From: an uncultured Verrucomicrobiota bacterium
GTDB taxonomy: Bacteria; Verrucomicrobiota; Verrucomicrobiia; Opitutales; Seribacteraceae
DNA length: 43,285 nt
Assembly (NCBI GenBank): GCA_902569115.1
Contig: CACFTI010000019.1
Location: forward strand, 1-43,285
Direction of reading: 5' to 3'
Under the pieces are notes generated by a model, which worked only from the letters and a program-made list of their open reading frames with translations, did no database searches and was not told the DNA's origin. Positions 18,191 through 25,654 of the stretch are shown here, one piece after another. A program made the translations under genes and the position numbers. How positions within the stretch are numbered: position 1 is the first letter of the stretch; every line of letters starts with the position of its first letter.

Positions 18191-18949
18191 CTAAGGTCTC
18201 TTGTACCAAAAGCCGCATAGTTTTCTAAAACGTACGGCAAAAGGGAAAAAAAAGAACATAAGTAAGTAAAAAAACATCTGCCAATTTCCATACCAATCAA
18301 GTTTTCTTGAAGAGGTGGTAACAGGAAAATCAGTAATCATCAGAAATTTTGCTTCAGATTTTCGTTTAATTCTTTTCAGGTTTCTCACAAAGACTAGTTC
18401 CTCACCAGCATAAATGGACTCAGGAAATCCTCCGCAATCAACAAAATCCTGTTTGTGACAAAAAATAAAACTACCTGCGGCCATTTTAAAAGTCTTCGAT
18501 AACCAATTCCAAAAAGAAGGAACGAGTCTCCCAAGAAAAAAGTTTTCTCTCTTTTTATCAAATTCAATTAAGGCTCCTCCTCCATAAGCAATTCCAGAAA
18601 GAAGAGATTTATAGGATTGTTCTATTGTTGAAACAGGAACGATCGTATCCGCATCAATAAACATTAGAAACCTACCTTTTGAAAAGGAAACTCCCGTATT
18701 TCGGACTTTAGAAATTTTGCGCTCCTTTTCAAATACTACGATGTTACCCATCTCTTGTGCGACTCTTGCAGTATCATCTGTCGAATCGTTATCTACTACA
18801 ATAATCTCATAATCTTTGATTTCCTGACATTCCAACAGAGCACTTTTAAGATGCTTTAGTGTAGTTGGTAGATATGATTCTTCGTTGTAAGCAGGAATGA
18901 TAATGGAAAGATCACAACAGGGAGAATTATCTCCTGTTTTAATTTCCAT
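18191..18949 (-). CDS. Family 2 glycosyltransferase, membrane-anchored
   Basis: A 252-residue GT-A glycosyltransferase. It begins LSIIIPAYNEESYLP, has the nucleotide-binding VVDNDSTDDT near 50-59 and the DxD metal motif FIDAD near 96-100. The acceptor-side motif is AGEELVFVRNLKR rather than the longer ED..RR.R. A hydrophobic segment near residues 220-240 probably anchors it to the inner membrane. The family transfers sugars from nucleotide or lipid-linked donors; the acceptor here is unknown. It is the last gene of a tightly packed minus-strand run, 5 bases after the acidic protein gene, which hints at glycosylation of an envelope component made by that run. Confidence 0.9.
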   Translation of the reverse strand: MEIKTGDNSPCCDLSIIIPAYNEESYLPTTLKHLKSALLECQEIKDYEIIVVDNDSTDDTARVAQEMGNIVVFEKERKISKVRNTGVSFSKGRFLMFIDADTIVPVSTIEQSYKSLLSGIAYGGGALIEFDKKRENFFLGRLVPSFWNWLSKTFKMAAGSFIFCHKQDFVDCGGFPESIYAGEELVFVRNLKRIKRKSEAKFLMITDFPVTTSSRKLDWYGNWQMFFYLLMFFFFPFAVRFRKLCGFWYKRP

Positions 18950-18954
18950 TCGAA

Positions 18955-19524
18955 CTATTTTTGAAATTTCTTTGCTCTTCGATTAGAGCCAAAACTTAAA
19001 CCTGCAATCCAACCATCCAATCTGGAAGATGGGCGTTTGTTATAAACATCACAATCCCCTTCAGGAAACATGGGGTTGGACCCTTTGATATCAGACGCAA
19101 TTTCATTCAAACTAGGAATTTTCTTTCCGCTTTCAGAAACTTTACCATGCAAAAATGTTAAGCGATCGAGTTCAACTTGCCTGGATAATTCAGACAAACT
19201 TTCCCTAAATTCACTAACACCTCCAAGGCTTTCAGAATTACTGGTAGAAAGTTGTTCAACTTCAGTAAGAGCCGTTGCCTCAGTTTCCGAAGATTGAGGG
19301 ATTGAATGCCCATTTTGCTCGGATTTGTCAGAGACTTGTAGTTCGGATTCAAAATCGTCTATGCTAAATGATTCATCTACAGAATCAGTAGTTTGCTCAG
19401 AAATTTCAGGTGGAATTCCTCCCTCCACAATACCCTCTTTTAATTGATCAACCGAATCACCTTCGGAATCGTCAATTATATTGGACAATTCGTCATCCAA
19501 GTTGTTATCGGGATTGGAACTCAT
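18955..19524 (-). CDS. Acidic low-complexity protein, unknown function
   Basis: A 189-residue protein without signal peptide or membrane helix. Residues 1-100 are strongly acidic and Ser/Gln/Thr-rich (DDELSNIIDDSEGDSVDQL), probably disordered. The C-terminal half is more ordered (ELSRQVELDRLTFLHGKV) and ends in a basic stretch (SNRRAKKFQK). No family is recognised. It lies between the second coiled-coil gene (13-base gap) and the glycosyltransferase gene (5-base gap), so it is probably co-expressed with them. A cytoplasmic linker or scaffold is possible, but nothing in the sequence proves it. Confidence 0.7.
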   Translation of the reverse strand: MSSNPDNNLDDELSNIIDDSEGDSVDQLKEGIVEGGIPPEISEQTTDSVDESFSIDDFESELQVSDKSEQNGHSIPQSSETEATALTEVEQLSTSNSESLGGVSEFRESLSELSRQVELDRLTFLHGKVSESGKKIPSLNEIASDIKGSNPMFPEGDCDVYNKRPSSRLDGWIAGLSFGSNRRAKKFQK

Positions 19525-19537
19525 AAGTGGGTAGGTA

Positions 19538-20425
19538 TTACTTAATTAACTCTTTTGATAGGATACCTGATCTAGATAAGAGAACTTTTTCAAAATCGTC
19601 AAACAAGTTATTTTCCACATTTTTGTCAGAATCCATCAATTCAAGAAATGTTAGATTATCTTGTACAAGAGAGGCATTCATAAAAAAAATCTTTCGATTC
19701 GATCCTCTGCCTAGTGATGCCAAGAAGACCATGGATTCACGAAAGCCTTCGTTCTTACCAGAAGAAATAAATATACCATTTCCAGATGGTGAAATATTTT
19801 CAATGGTTACTTCAACCTCGTCACCATAATAAATAAAAGGTGGTATTTGGATATCACTCAAAAGATTTTTTTTTCTTTCAAGAAAAGATTCTTCCGCAAC
19901 TCTTCTTTTCGTCTCTAGAGCTGCAATTTCAGTGGAAAGAAAATTTTTCTCTTTAGTTTTTTCTGCTACAGATCCTTGCAGTTTTTCCAATTCCGCTTCC
20001 AAGGACTCAACTTTTCGAAGCGTAGGACCAATTTCAGCGTTTCTACTATCGATTTTTTTTTGCTGTTCGATCAATTCTTTCTCTAACTTCTCTAAATCAA
20101 CCTCATAAGAAGCTGATTTTTCTTCTAATTCAGGGATTTTAAGATTTAAAAACTCCACTTCCTGCACCAAGGTTTCAGTCGATGAAATGAGGTCACGAGC
20201 CTTCATTCTTAAATCTCCGCGTTGACGGAAAAGCCCATTTAAAAGTTTGCTGGATTCATTTTGATCACTCTCTAACTCTCGGGACGCAATTGCTTTTGTG
20301 TCTAGTGCCGCGTCAATTTTGGATTTGACTGAAATTAGTTTATCTTGGTTCAGGAAAAAGAAGACTCCTGAAACACAGATAAGCAGAAGTGAAATAACCC
20401 TACAAATGATAAAGAACAATTTCAT
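19538..20425 (-). CDS. TM-anchored coiled-coil protein with C-terminal beta domain (copy 2)
   Basis: A 295-residue protein with one N-terminal membrane helix (about 5-25), a long coiled coil (about 45-190, ELEEKSASYEVDLEKLEKEL) and a C-terminal beta-rich domain (about 195-295). Inside that domain, GIFISSGKNEGFRESMVF (217-234) matches GFLGILGGKEQGIYESKLF of the upstream neighbour, so the two are tandem paralogues. The helix/coiled coil/beta plan and the G-x-x-x-G/E pattern recall MreC-type proteins, where the beta domain starts with a similar G..dGi..g..V motif. This is a fold-level guess. Its ATG overlaps the upstream gene by 26 bases. Confidence 0.78.
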   Translation of the reverse strand: MKLFFIICRVISLLLICVSGVFFFLNQDKLISVKSKIDAALDTKAIASRELESDQNESSKLLNGLFRQRGDLRMKARDLISSTETLVQEVEFLNLKIPELEEKSASYEVDLEKLEKELIEQQKKIDSRNAEIGPTLRKVESLEAELEKLQGSVAEKTKEKNFLSTEIAALETKRRVAEESFLERKKNLLSDIQIPPFIYYGDEVEVTIENISPSGNGIFISSGKNEGFRESMVFLASLGRGSNRKIFFMNASLVQDNLTFLELMDSDKNVENNLFDDFEKVLLSRSGILSKELIK

Positions 20426-21248
20426 CTAATTTCAAAAGTTTTGAGGGTTCTCCGATAAGAGGCAAGATGGCCGCTACCGATTTATCTAATTCTGATCTAA
20501 CAATTCTTAGTTTGCATATCTGAACGCCATCTAAAACAACTGCAAAAAGTTTTGATTCGTATATTCCCTGCTCTTTACCGCCGAGAATTCCCAAAAATCC
20601 ATTTTCTAGATCCAAAGACAACAATGGAACTGAAATTTTCTCACCTTCCTCTAACCAATCCCTTGATGCCTTATCTTCCATTAAGGAATCCAGAATCCGG
20701 TCATAATGACTTTTTAGAAGTTCAGTTTCGCTTGCATAGGAACTTTTAATCTCAGCAAGATTGTTCATTTCAAAGATTACTTCTTCGATGTTGCGAAGAC
20801 TATTTATTTTAAGTTCTTCAATATCTGGAATTCGAAGCTTAGCACTTTCAAAATCGGTACTTAATTTTTCATAACTTTTAGCCCCTGATAGTAACTTAAG
20901 TTTTGCATCCGAAATTTCCCCTTTAAGGGCTTCAGATTTTTGCTCGAGAGCCTGAATTTGATTTTTGATTTTTTCGAGAGCTTTATTTTGATTGGAGAAT
21001 TCTCTTTCGGCCTCAAATTTTTCTTCTTCCAGCAATTGATTCTTAGAACGCTCTTTCGAGAACTTCATTGCATGATCTTTTTTTACCTTTTCTCTTTGCT
21101 GGGAGATCGTTACTGCCTCTTTTTGTATTTCAGCAACTCTTTCGTTTCCACTTTCGAATGAGTTCACTCTTCCTAAAATAAAAAACAGGCTGTAAAAGCC
21201 CAAAATTAATGCACTTATATTTAGGAAAATAGAAAAGATCTTTATCAT
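20400..21248 (-). CDS. TM-anchored coiled-coil protein with C-terminal beta domain (copy 1)
   Basis: A 282-residue protein: membrane helix at about 5-26, coiled coil at about 35-140 (ERSKNQLLEEEKFEAEREF), a helical linker, and a C-terminal domain at about 203-282. The motif GFLGILGGKEQGIYESKLF (217-235) is shared with the next gene. The N terminus is short and the bulk most likely lies in the periplasm. The ATG overlaps the stop of the lipoprotein gene by 4 bases and its own 3' end overlaps the second copy by 26 bases, strong signs of translational coupling. A structural role in the envelope is inferred from architecture alone. Confidence 0.8.
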   Translation of the reverse strand: MIKIFSIFLNISALILGFYSLFFILGRVNSFESGNERVAEIQKEAVTISQQREKVKKDHAMKFSKERSKNQLLEEEKFEAEREFSNQNKALEKIKNQIQALEQKSEALKGEISDAKLKLLSGAKSYEKLSTDFESAKLRIPDIEELKINSLRNIEEVIFEMNNLAEIKSSYASETELLKSHYDRILDSLMEDKASRDWLEEGEKISVPLLSLDLENGFLGILGGKEQGIYESKLFAVVLDGVQICKLRIVRSELDKSVAAILPLIGEPSKLLKLDEIVLYHL

Positions 21249-21931
21249 TCTATACTTGGCAAAGGAGCAAAAGGCGACATTTCTTGAGTTTCTGAGTTCC
21301 CACTATTTTGATTTTCAACAGATGGAAGAGGAAGAAAACCCGATTGATTTTCTTGGCTTAACTCACCCTTAGAATTATCTATATTGGAAGGCATCGATAT
21401 CAGGGGTGTAAAAGTCTGGAAATTTTGATCCATCACCTCCTCTTCCTGATTGGTTACCTCTTCATTGACAACCTCTGTTTGATTTGAATCTAACCGGGCC
21501 AACCTATCCTCCACTTGCAAGAACCAGGATTCTCTCTCCTGCTCCCATTGCATATCCCTTTTCTTATCAAGATTTTCACGATGATCGATTAGCAAATTTT
21601 CGTCTCGGCCAAGTCCCCCTGAGTAATAATACATAAAATCCAATCTTCCTTGTTGATCACGAGACCAGGATAAGCCTACCGGTTTGTTATTTGAAACTGC
21701 ATTCATTTCTCGTGTAAGTGGATCATATTTGTATCTCGCATTCCACGCGTCATAAATGACCGGATACTCATTTTGCCTGGTAACATTTTGCCTGGGAGTG
21801 CCCTCCTGGGAAGACAATTGCTTAGGGAGACTTAGCTTGGGAAGACTCCGTTGCGAAACCGTCTGGTTACATCCAAAACAAGCTAGACTTATTGCAATGA
21901 CAAATATCCAGGGGTATGTAGAGGCGAGCAT
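21245..21931 (-). CDS. Lipoprotein with PFAPLPS tail
   Basis: A 228-residue protein with a lipoprotein signal ending LACFGC (Cys21). A folded region at about 55-125 is rich in Tyr, Trp and Arg (YDAWNARYKYDPLTREM and RLDFMYYYSGG), followed by an acidic/Gln-rich linker and two F-x-P-L-P-S units at the C terminus (GFLPLPS and PFAPLPS). The lipoprotein at 15969-16616 shows the same plan: a W-x-AR...YD...R motif after the signal and an FAPLP ending. It starts 8 bases after the mpg stop and overlaps the first coiled-coil gene by 4 bases. The family is not recognised; it is probably an outer-membrane or periplasmic partner of the coiled-coil pair. Confidence 0.8.
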   Translation of the reverse strand: MLASTYPWIFVIAISLACFGCNQTVSQRSLPKLSLPKQLSSQEGTPRQNVTRQNEYPVIYDAWNARYKYDPLTREMNAVSNNKPVGLSWSRDQQGRLDFMYYYSGGLGRDENLLIDHRENLDKKRDMQWEQERESWFLQVEDRLARLDSNQTEVVNEEVTNQEEEVMDQNFQTFTPLISMPSNIDNSKGELSQENQSGFLPLPSVENQNSGNSETQEMSPFAPLPSIE

Positions 21932-21939
21932 ATATGTAA

Positions 21940-22476
21940 TTAAGCACTTGATTCAGGTTTTGAAAACCAAAATCTGTATGGTTTTTGGGCCCAATACTTT
22001 CCCGCATATGCTACCCCTACACGTGGTCCCGTTTTAATATCGAAACAAGCTGTTTTTTTCTGCTCAAACCAAAGCCCATTACTCCGGATCGCTGTTTTCC
22101 TATTTAATCTTCCATCTATACCCAATCTTTTGGTAAGACGACCCGGTCCTTTCACCTCATGGGTTCCACGCAAAAGCACCGAAGCCGGGTAGCCATTATC
22201 GCCGCATACAATATTCAATAACCAATGCATTCCATAGCATAGGTATAGATAAATCACTCCAGCCTCACCATACATTACCTCATTCCTTGGCGTCTTGCCC
22301 ATGGAAGCATGGCAAGCTAGATCCTTTTCACCATCGTAAGCTTCGGTCTCATTAACTGTCATCTTGATAATTCGCCCATTTTCTTGAATCACGCACAAAT
22401 CATTCCCTAAAAGTTCCCGTGCAACCCGTTGTACCGGTCGGTTAAAAAAATCTTTTCCGAGCACAGTATGATCCAT
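21940..22476 (-). CDS. mpg: DNA-3-methyladenine glycosylase (AAG/MPG family)
   Basis: A 178-residue base-excision enzyme that removes alkylated purines. Typical features are the N-terminal FFNRPVQRVARELLGN, the catalytic-site region NETEAYDGEKDLACHAS with the Glu that activates water, GVIYLYLCYGMHWLLNIV, and LLRGTHEVKGPGRLTKRLGI near 100-120. The length is slightly shorter than the usual 190-200. It starts 3 bases after the dtd stop and ends 8 bases before the lipoprotein ATG, so a DNA repair gene is embedded in this run. No ribosome-binding motif is visible. Confidence 0.95.
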   Translation of the reverse strand: MDHTVLGKDFFNRPVQRVARELLGNDLCVIQENGRIIKMTVNETEAYDGEKDLACHASMGKTPRNEVMYGEAGVIYLYLCYGMHWLLNIVCGDNGYPASVLLRGTHEVKGPGRLTKRLGIDGRLNRKTAIRSNGLWFEQKKTACFDIKTGPRVGVAYAGKYWAQKPYRFWFSKPESSA

Positions 22477-22479
22477 TTT

Positions 22480-22932
22480 TCAATAAGACTTATTTTGAGA
22501 ATCAAGCCAGATCGTCACCGGACCATCTTCTTTCATTTCGATATTCATATGAGCCCCAAATTCCCCCGTCTCCAAATCCCCACAAAATGAATTATCTAAA
22601 ATCTCAAGAAACTTTTCATAAAGTGAAATTGCAATAGATGGCGGTGCCGCCTTATTGAAAGATGGACGGTACCCTTTTTTTAGATTCCCACAAAGTGTAA
22701 ATTGGCTGACCACGAGGATTCCCATATCGTCTCTGATCGGTAGATTCATCTTTCCCTCATGATCGTCAAATATTCGGAGGCCGAGGACTTTTTTACTACC
22801 CCACTCCAAATCCGCCACCTGATCCATCTTTTCAATTCCAATGTAAACCAGCAAACCATGATTTATCTGACCAGTCACAGAACCTGCTACCTGAACACTC
22901 GCAGTTTCCACTCTTCTTACAAGCAATCTCAA
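22480..22932 (-). CDS. dtd: D-aminoacyl-tRNA deacylase
   Basis: The 150-residue enzyme frees tRNAs charged with D-amino acids or with glycine on tRNA-Ala. The start is placed at TTG 22932, because the translated product then begins M-RLLVRRVETASVQV like the family N terminus. A strong GGGGAAGGGG stands just upstream, one of the best ribosome-binding sites in the window. The open frame extends upstream to 23058 without family similarity. SQFTLCGNLKKGYRPSF and the Gly-cisPro motif DGPVTI are intact. It lies 44 bases after cysK and 3 bases before mpg. Confidence 0.94.
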   Translation of the reverse strand: MRLLVRRVETASVQVAGSVTGQINHGLLVYIGIEKMDQVADLEWGSKKVLGLRIFDDHEGKMNLPIRDDMGILVVSQFTLCGNLKKGYRPSFNKAAPPSIAISLYEKFLEILDNSFCGDLETGEFGAHMNIEMKEDGPVTIWLDSQNKSY

Positions 22933-22976
22933 GATGGACCCCTTCCCCGCTACAGAAGGATAATTAATTAGAAAAG

Positions 22977-23948
22977 TTAATCTTCTTCTGCCACCGCATC
23001 CATGACTTCGGCAGCAGCCTTGGCCGCGAGAGGCGTAGATAGATAACGTTCTCCACAACTCGCTCCAATCACTACGATTCTTTTGCCAGCCATCTCGGGC
23101 TTTGCCGCAATACGGAGAGCCGCGGTAACAGTTGCACCGGTGGAAATACCTCCAAGAACACCTTCATCTAAGCTTAATTTTCTGGCCATTTCAAAGGCAT
23201 CTTCACTGGTTACCTGTTCAACATCGTCGACAATATCCAAATTTAAATTCTTAGGAACAAATCCCGCACCAATACCCTGGATTTTATGGGGTCCTGGTTG
23301 GACCACTTCGCCGTTTCGGGTTTGTGTGATGACTGGGCTTTCAGCCGGTTCAACCGCGATTGATTTCATATCGGGGTTTCTCTGTTTAATCACTTCGGAA
23401 ACTCCGGTGATCGTGCCTCCTGTACCTACTCCCGCAACCAAGCAATCCACTTTACCTTCCATACCTGACCAAATTTCTTCCGCAGTCGTTTTACGGTGAA
23501 TTTCGGGATTTGCTGGGTTATTAAATTGCTGAGGCATGTAAGCTTTCTCTCCATATTTCTCCATTAACTGAGAAGCCTTTGATATCGCTCCACCCATTCC
23601 TTTGGGACCGGGGGTCAGCACGATCTCTGCACCAAGCAAGCGTAACAAAAGTCGTCGTTCCTTTGACATCGTCTCAGGCATAGTCAAAATACATTTGTAG
23701 CCTTTTGCTGCACAAACAAATGCCAAAGCAATCCCGGTATTACCAGAAGTCGGCTCGATTACCACACTTTCCGGAGTGAGTGAACCGTCTTTTTCCGCAG
23801 CCTCAATCATCGCTGCACCAATTCTGTCTTTCACGCTGGCCAGCGGATTGAAAAATTCTGATTTCAAAAATATTTGTGCGTCGAGCCCATTGGTTATCTT
23901 TTGTAATTCAACCAAGGGCGTCTTTCCTATTGATTCAATAATATTCAT
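22977..23948 (-). CDS. cysK: Cysteine synthase (O-acetylserine sulfhydrylase)
   Basis: A 323-residue PLP enzyme that forms cysteine from O-acetylserine and sulfide. The N terminus [15 protein letters not shown] is the family start; it is preceded by AAGGAAAG. The open frame runs 16 codons further, into infA. PLP-binding Lys40 is in SVKDRIG, followed by [10 protein letters not shown] near 66-75 and the phosphate loop [10 protein letters not shown] near 175-184. The [11 protein letters not shown] motif is present, where the serine/threonine pattern fits CysK rather than CysM. It begins 4 bases after the infA stop. An in-cluster function with the downstream envelope genes is not evident. Confidence 0.95.
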   Translation of the reverse strand: MNIIESIGKTPLVELQKITNGLDAQIFLKSEFFNPLASVKDRIGAAMIEAAEKDGSLTPESVVIEPTSGNTGIALAFVCAAKGYKCILTMPETMSKERRLLLRLLGAEIVLTPGPKGMGGAISKASQLMEKYGEKAYMPQQFNNPANPEIHRKTTAEEIWSGMEGKVDCLVAGVGTGGTITGVSEVIKQRNPDMKSIAVEPAESPVITQTRNGEVVQPGPHKIQGIGAGFVPKNLNLDIVDDVEQVTSEDAFEMARKLSLDEGVLGGISTGATVTAALRIAAKPEMAGKRIVVIGASCGERYLSTPLAAKAAAEVMDAVAEED

Positions 23949-23952
23949 GGGG

Positions 23953-24231
23953 TTACTTTCCTTTACTTTTTGGACCATAGCTCCGGATTGGAGCATTCCG
24001 GTTTACTTCTGCGTTCTTTAAACGATAAACAATACGAGCCTTCTCGAGATCCTGAGTGCTCATTTCCATCTTTACGATATCTCCAACCGTAATTTTGATA
24101 AAATGCTTTCTCAACTTACCAGATATATGGGCAAGTACTTTATGACCATTTTCTAGCTCGGCTCTAAACATAGTACTTGGTAATACTGCTGTTATCTTAC
24201 CTTCTACTTCTACAATTTCTTCTTCTGACAT
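23953..24231 (-). CDS. infA: Translation initiation factor IF-1, C-terminally extended
   Basis: The S1/OB-fold protein binds the 30S A site during initiation. The core [23 protein letters not shown], with [16 protein letters not shown] and GDIVKMEMS, is unmistakable (residues 7-70). The protein has 92 residues instead of about 72. The extra part, [20 protein letters not shown], is basic and follows the normal end RIVYRLK. No stop interrupts the frame between core and tail, so this is not a simple read error unless a base is missing. infA is the first gene of the minus-strand run leading to the glycosyltransferase, and is divergent from tadA. Confidence 0.94.
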   Translation of the reverse strand: MSEEEIVEVEGKITAVLPSTMFRAELENGHKVLAHISGKLRKHFIKITVGDIVKMEMSTQDLEKARIVYRLKNAEVNRNAPIRSYGPKSKGK

Positions 24232-24312
24232 AATTTATATAAACCAACCATCACACCATGTTGTTCGTTCAAGTCAAGATTCCTTGCTTAAAGCAGAGAC
24301 TAAATTCCGAAA

Positions 24313-24840
24313 ATGAATAAATCAACAGAATGCCCATTTCCCCGCCTTTTCCCATCCCAGTTGGAAAAAAATGACGAATTCTACATGCAACTAGCCTACA
24401 ATGAATCAATCACTGCCTGGGAAAATGACGAAGTCCCTGTAGGAGCAGTCATTGTTGACTCCGTAGGAGAAGTGATCGCCTCTTCGCATAATCAAACTAG
24501 AAAATGCAAGGACCCAACCGCTCATGCTGAAATGCTTGCCATTACCATGGCTGCACAAAAGATCGGCGATTGGCGACTTAATGAATGTAAGCTCTATGTC
24601 ACTAAGGAGCCTTGCCCAATGTGTGCGGGTGCCACAATCATTGGTAGAGTCAGGGAGGTTTTTTACGCTTTCGATGACCCCAAGATGGGAGCTATGGGAG
24701 GAGCCATATCGCTTCATGAACTACCCCGATCGAATCATAAACCTATTGTCCACCAGGGCATTTTAAAAGAACAATGCCTGCAGCTTACGCAGGCTTTTTT
24801 TCAACTGCGTAGACAAGAACCATATGGCAAAGTGGAATAA
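24313..24840 (+). CDS. tadA: tRNA adenosine(34) deaminase
   Basis: A 175-residue zinc enzyme that deaminates the wobble adenosine of tRNA-Arg(ACG) to inosine. The zinc site is complete: His71 and catalytic Glu73 in HAE, Cys101 and Cys104 in PCPMCAGA. The N-terminal substrate loop NDEVPVGAVIV and the C-terminal FFQLRRQ match TadA rather than guanine or cytosine deaminases. The first 20 residues before the core are longer than usual; the ATG at 24313 is the only upstream start seen and no internal ATG fits better than the one at residue 25. A terminator-like hairpin lies inside the last 70 bases of the gene. Confidence 0.94.
   Translation: MNKSTECPFPRLFPSQLEKNDEFYMQLAYNESITAWENDEVPVGAVIVDSVGEVIASSHNQTRKCKDPTAHAEMLAITMAAQKIGDWRLNECKLYVTKEPCPMCAGATIIGRVREVFYAFDDPKMGAMGGAISLHELPRSNHKPIVHQGILKEQCLQLTQAFFQLRRQEPYGKVE
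24776..24801 (+). terminator. Terminator-like hairpin inside the tadA 3' end
   Basis: GCCTGC at 24776-24781 pairs perfectly with GCAGGC at 24789-24794 around a 7-base loop, followed at once by seven T (24795-24801). This has the form of an intrinsic terminator, yet it lies about 40 bases before the tadA stop codon and encodes the conserved end QLTQAFFQ. It may act only when translation lags, or it may be incidental. Confidence 0.45.
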
Positions 24841-24919
24841 TCTTCTCATATTCATCTAGCAAGCTTGACCTTTACCGACAGGTGATTTGTATGGGATGTT
24901 TAAATTCAACTTACTTATT

Positions 24920-25537
24920 ATGCCACATACATTACCCGACCTTTCATACTCTGTAGACTCTCTAGAACCACATATTGACGCAAGAACTATGGAGATTCAC
25001 CATGGCAAGCATCATCAAACTTACATCAATAACCTAAATGCTGCACTCGAAGGAAACACAACCCTAGCCGAGAAACCAGTCAATGAATTGATAGCAGATC
25101 TTTCTCAGATACCGGAAGGCATTCGCGGAGCGGTACGAAACAACGGAGGCGGACACTCCAACCATACTTTTTTCTGGGAAGTTATTTCTCCATCCGGTGG
25201 CGGAATCCCTTCCGGGTCTTTGGGTGAAGCCATCACATCCGCTTTTGGTTCGTTTGATTCTTTTAAAGATGCATTTACGAAGGCTGCCCTCACCCGTTTT
25301 GGGTCCGGATGGGCATGGTTGATTAAATCCGGTGATTCTGTGCAAGTTACCTCAACCCCTAATCAGGACTCACCATTAATGGAAGGCATCGCAGACGACA
25401 CGGGGCTCCCCCTTATTGGTCTTGATGTGTGGGAGCACGCTTATTACCTGAATTACCAAAATCGCCGTCCAGACTACATTGGTGCTTTTTGGAATGTTGT
25501 GGATTGGGATCGTGCGAACGCACTTTTTGAAAAGTAA
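24920..25537 (+). CDS. sodA: Superoxide dismutase, Mn-type
   Basis: The 205-residue enzyme removes superoxide. Metal ligands by alignment are His27 (IHHGKHH), His82 ([11 protein letters not shown]), Asp169 and His173 (LDVWEHAYY). GGGH before the second ligand and a Gln at 149 (NQDSPLMEG) are the pattern of the manganese group; iron enzymes place the Gln near residue 69. The ATG at 24920 gives the family N terminus MPHTLPDL. An ATG at 24896 adds eight residues and has AGGTGA 10 bases upstream, so a short N-terminal extension is possible. No signal peptide is seen, so it is cytoplasmic. Confidence 0.94.
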   Translation: MPHTLPDLSYSVDSLEPHIDARTMEIHHGKHHQTYINNLNAALEGNTTLAEKPVNELIADLSQIPEGIRGAVRNNGGGHSNHTFFWEVISPSGGGIPSGSLGEAITSAFGSFDSFKDAFTKAALTRFGSGWAWLIKSGDSVQVTSTPNQDSPLMEGIADDTGLPLIGLDVWEHAYYLNYQNRRPDYIGAFWNVVDWDRANALFEK

Positions 25538-25579
25538 GTTTTTTTCTTTTTATAAGTCCTACTTTGGCAAAATAATAAC

Positions 25580-25600
25580 AGAGTTTTTTCACTCTTTTTT
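25580..25600 (+). terminator. Weak intrinsic terminator after sodA
   Basis: AGAGT (25580-25584) and ACTCT (25591-25595) form a 5-base-pair stem with a 6-base loop, followed by five T. The stem is A+T-rich and weak, but it sits 42 bases after the sodA stop and before the next gene. The gap 25538-25654 otherwise holds T-rich sequence without a gene. Confidence 0.4.
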
Positions 25601-25654
25601 ATGCTTGGTATGCTATGTACCTTGCTTCCGTAATCATTTGGTTTTATTGATTAC

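Noticed and set aside
22933-23058. Upstream extension of dtd by 42 residues
   Set aside because: The extension is Cys/Gly/Arg-rich, overlaps the cysK end and has no counterpart in Dtd; the TTG at 22932 fits the family N terminus.
23996-24021. Longer cysK start overlapping infA
   Set aside because: The 16 extra residues do not match the family, while the ATG at 23948 has a ribosome-binding sequence and the canonical [11 protein letters not shown] start.
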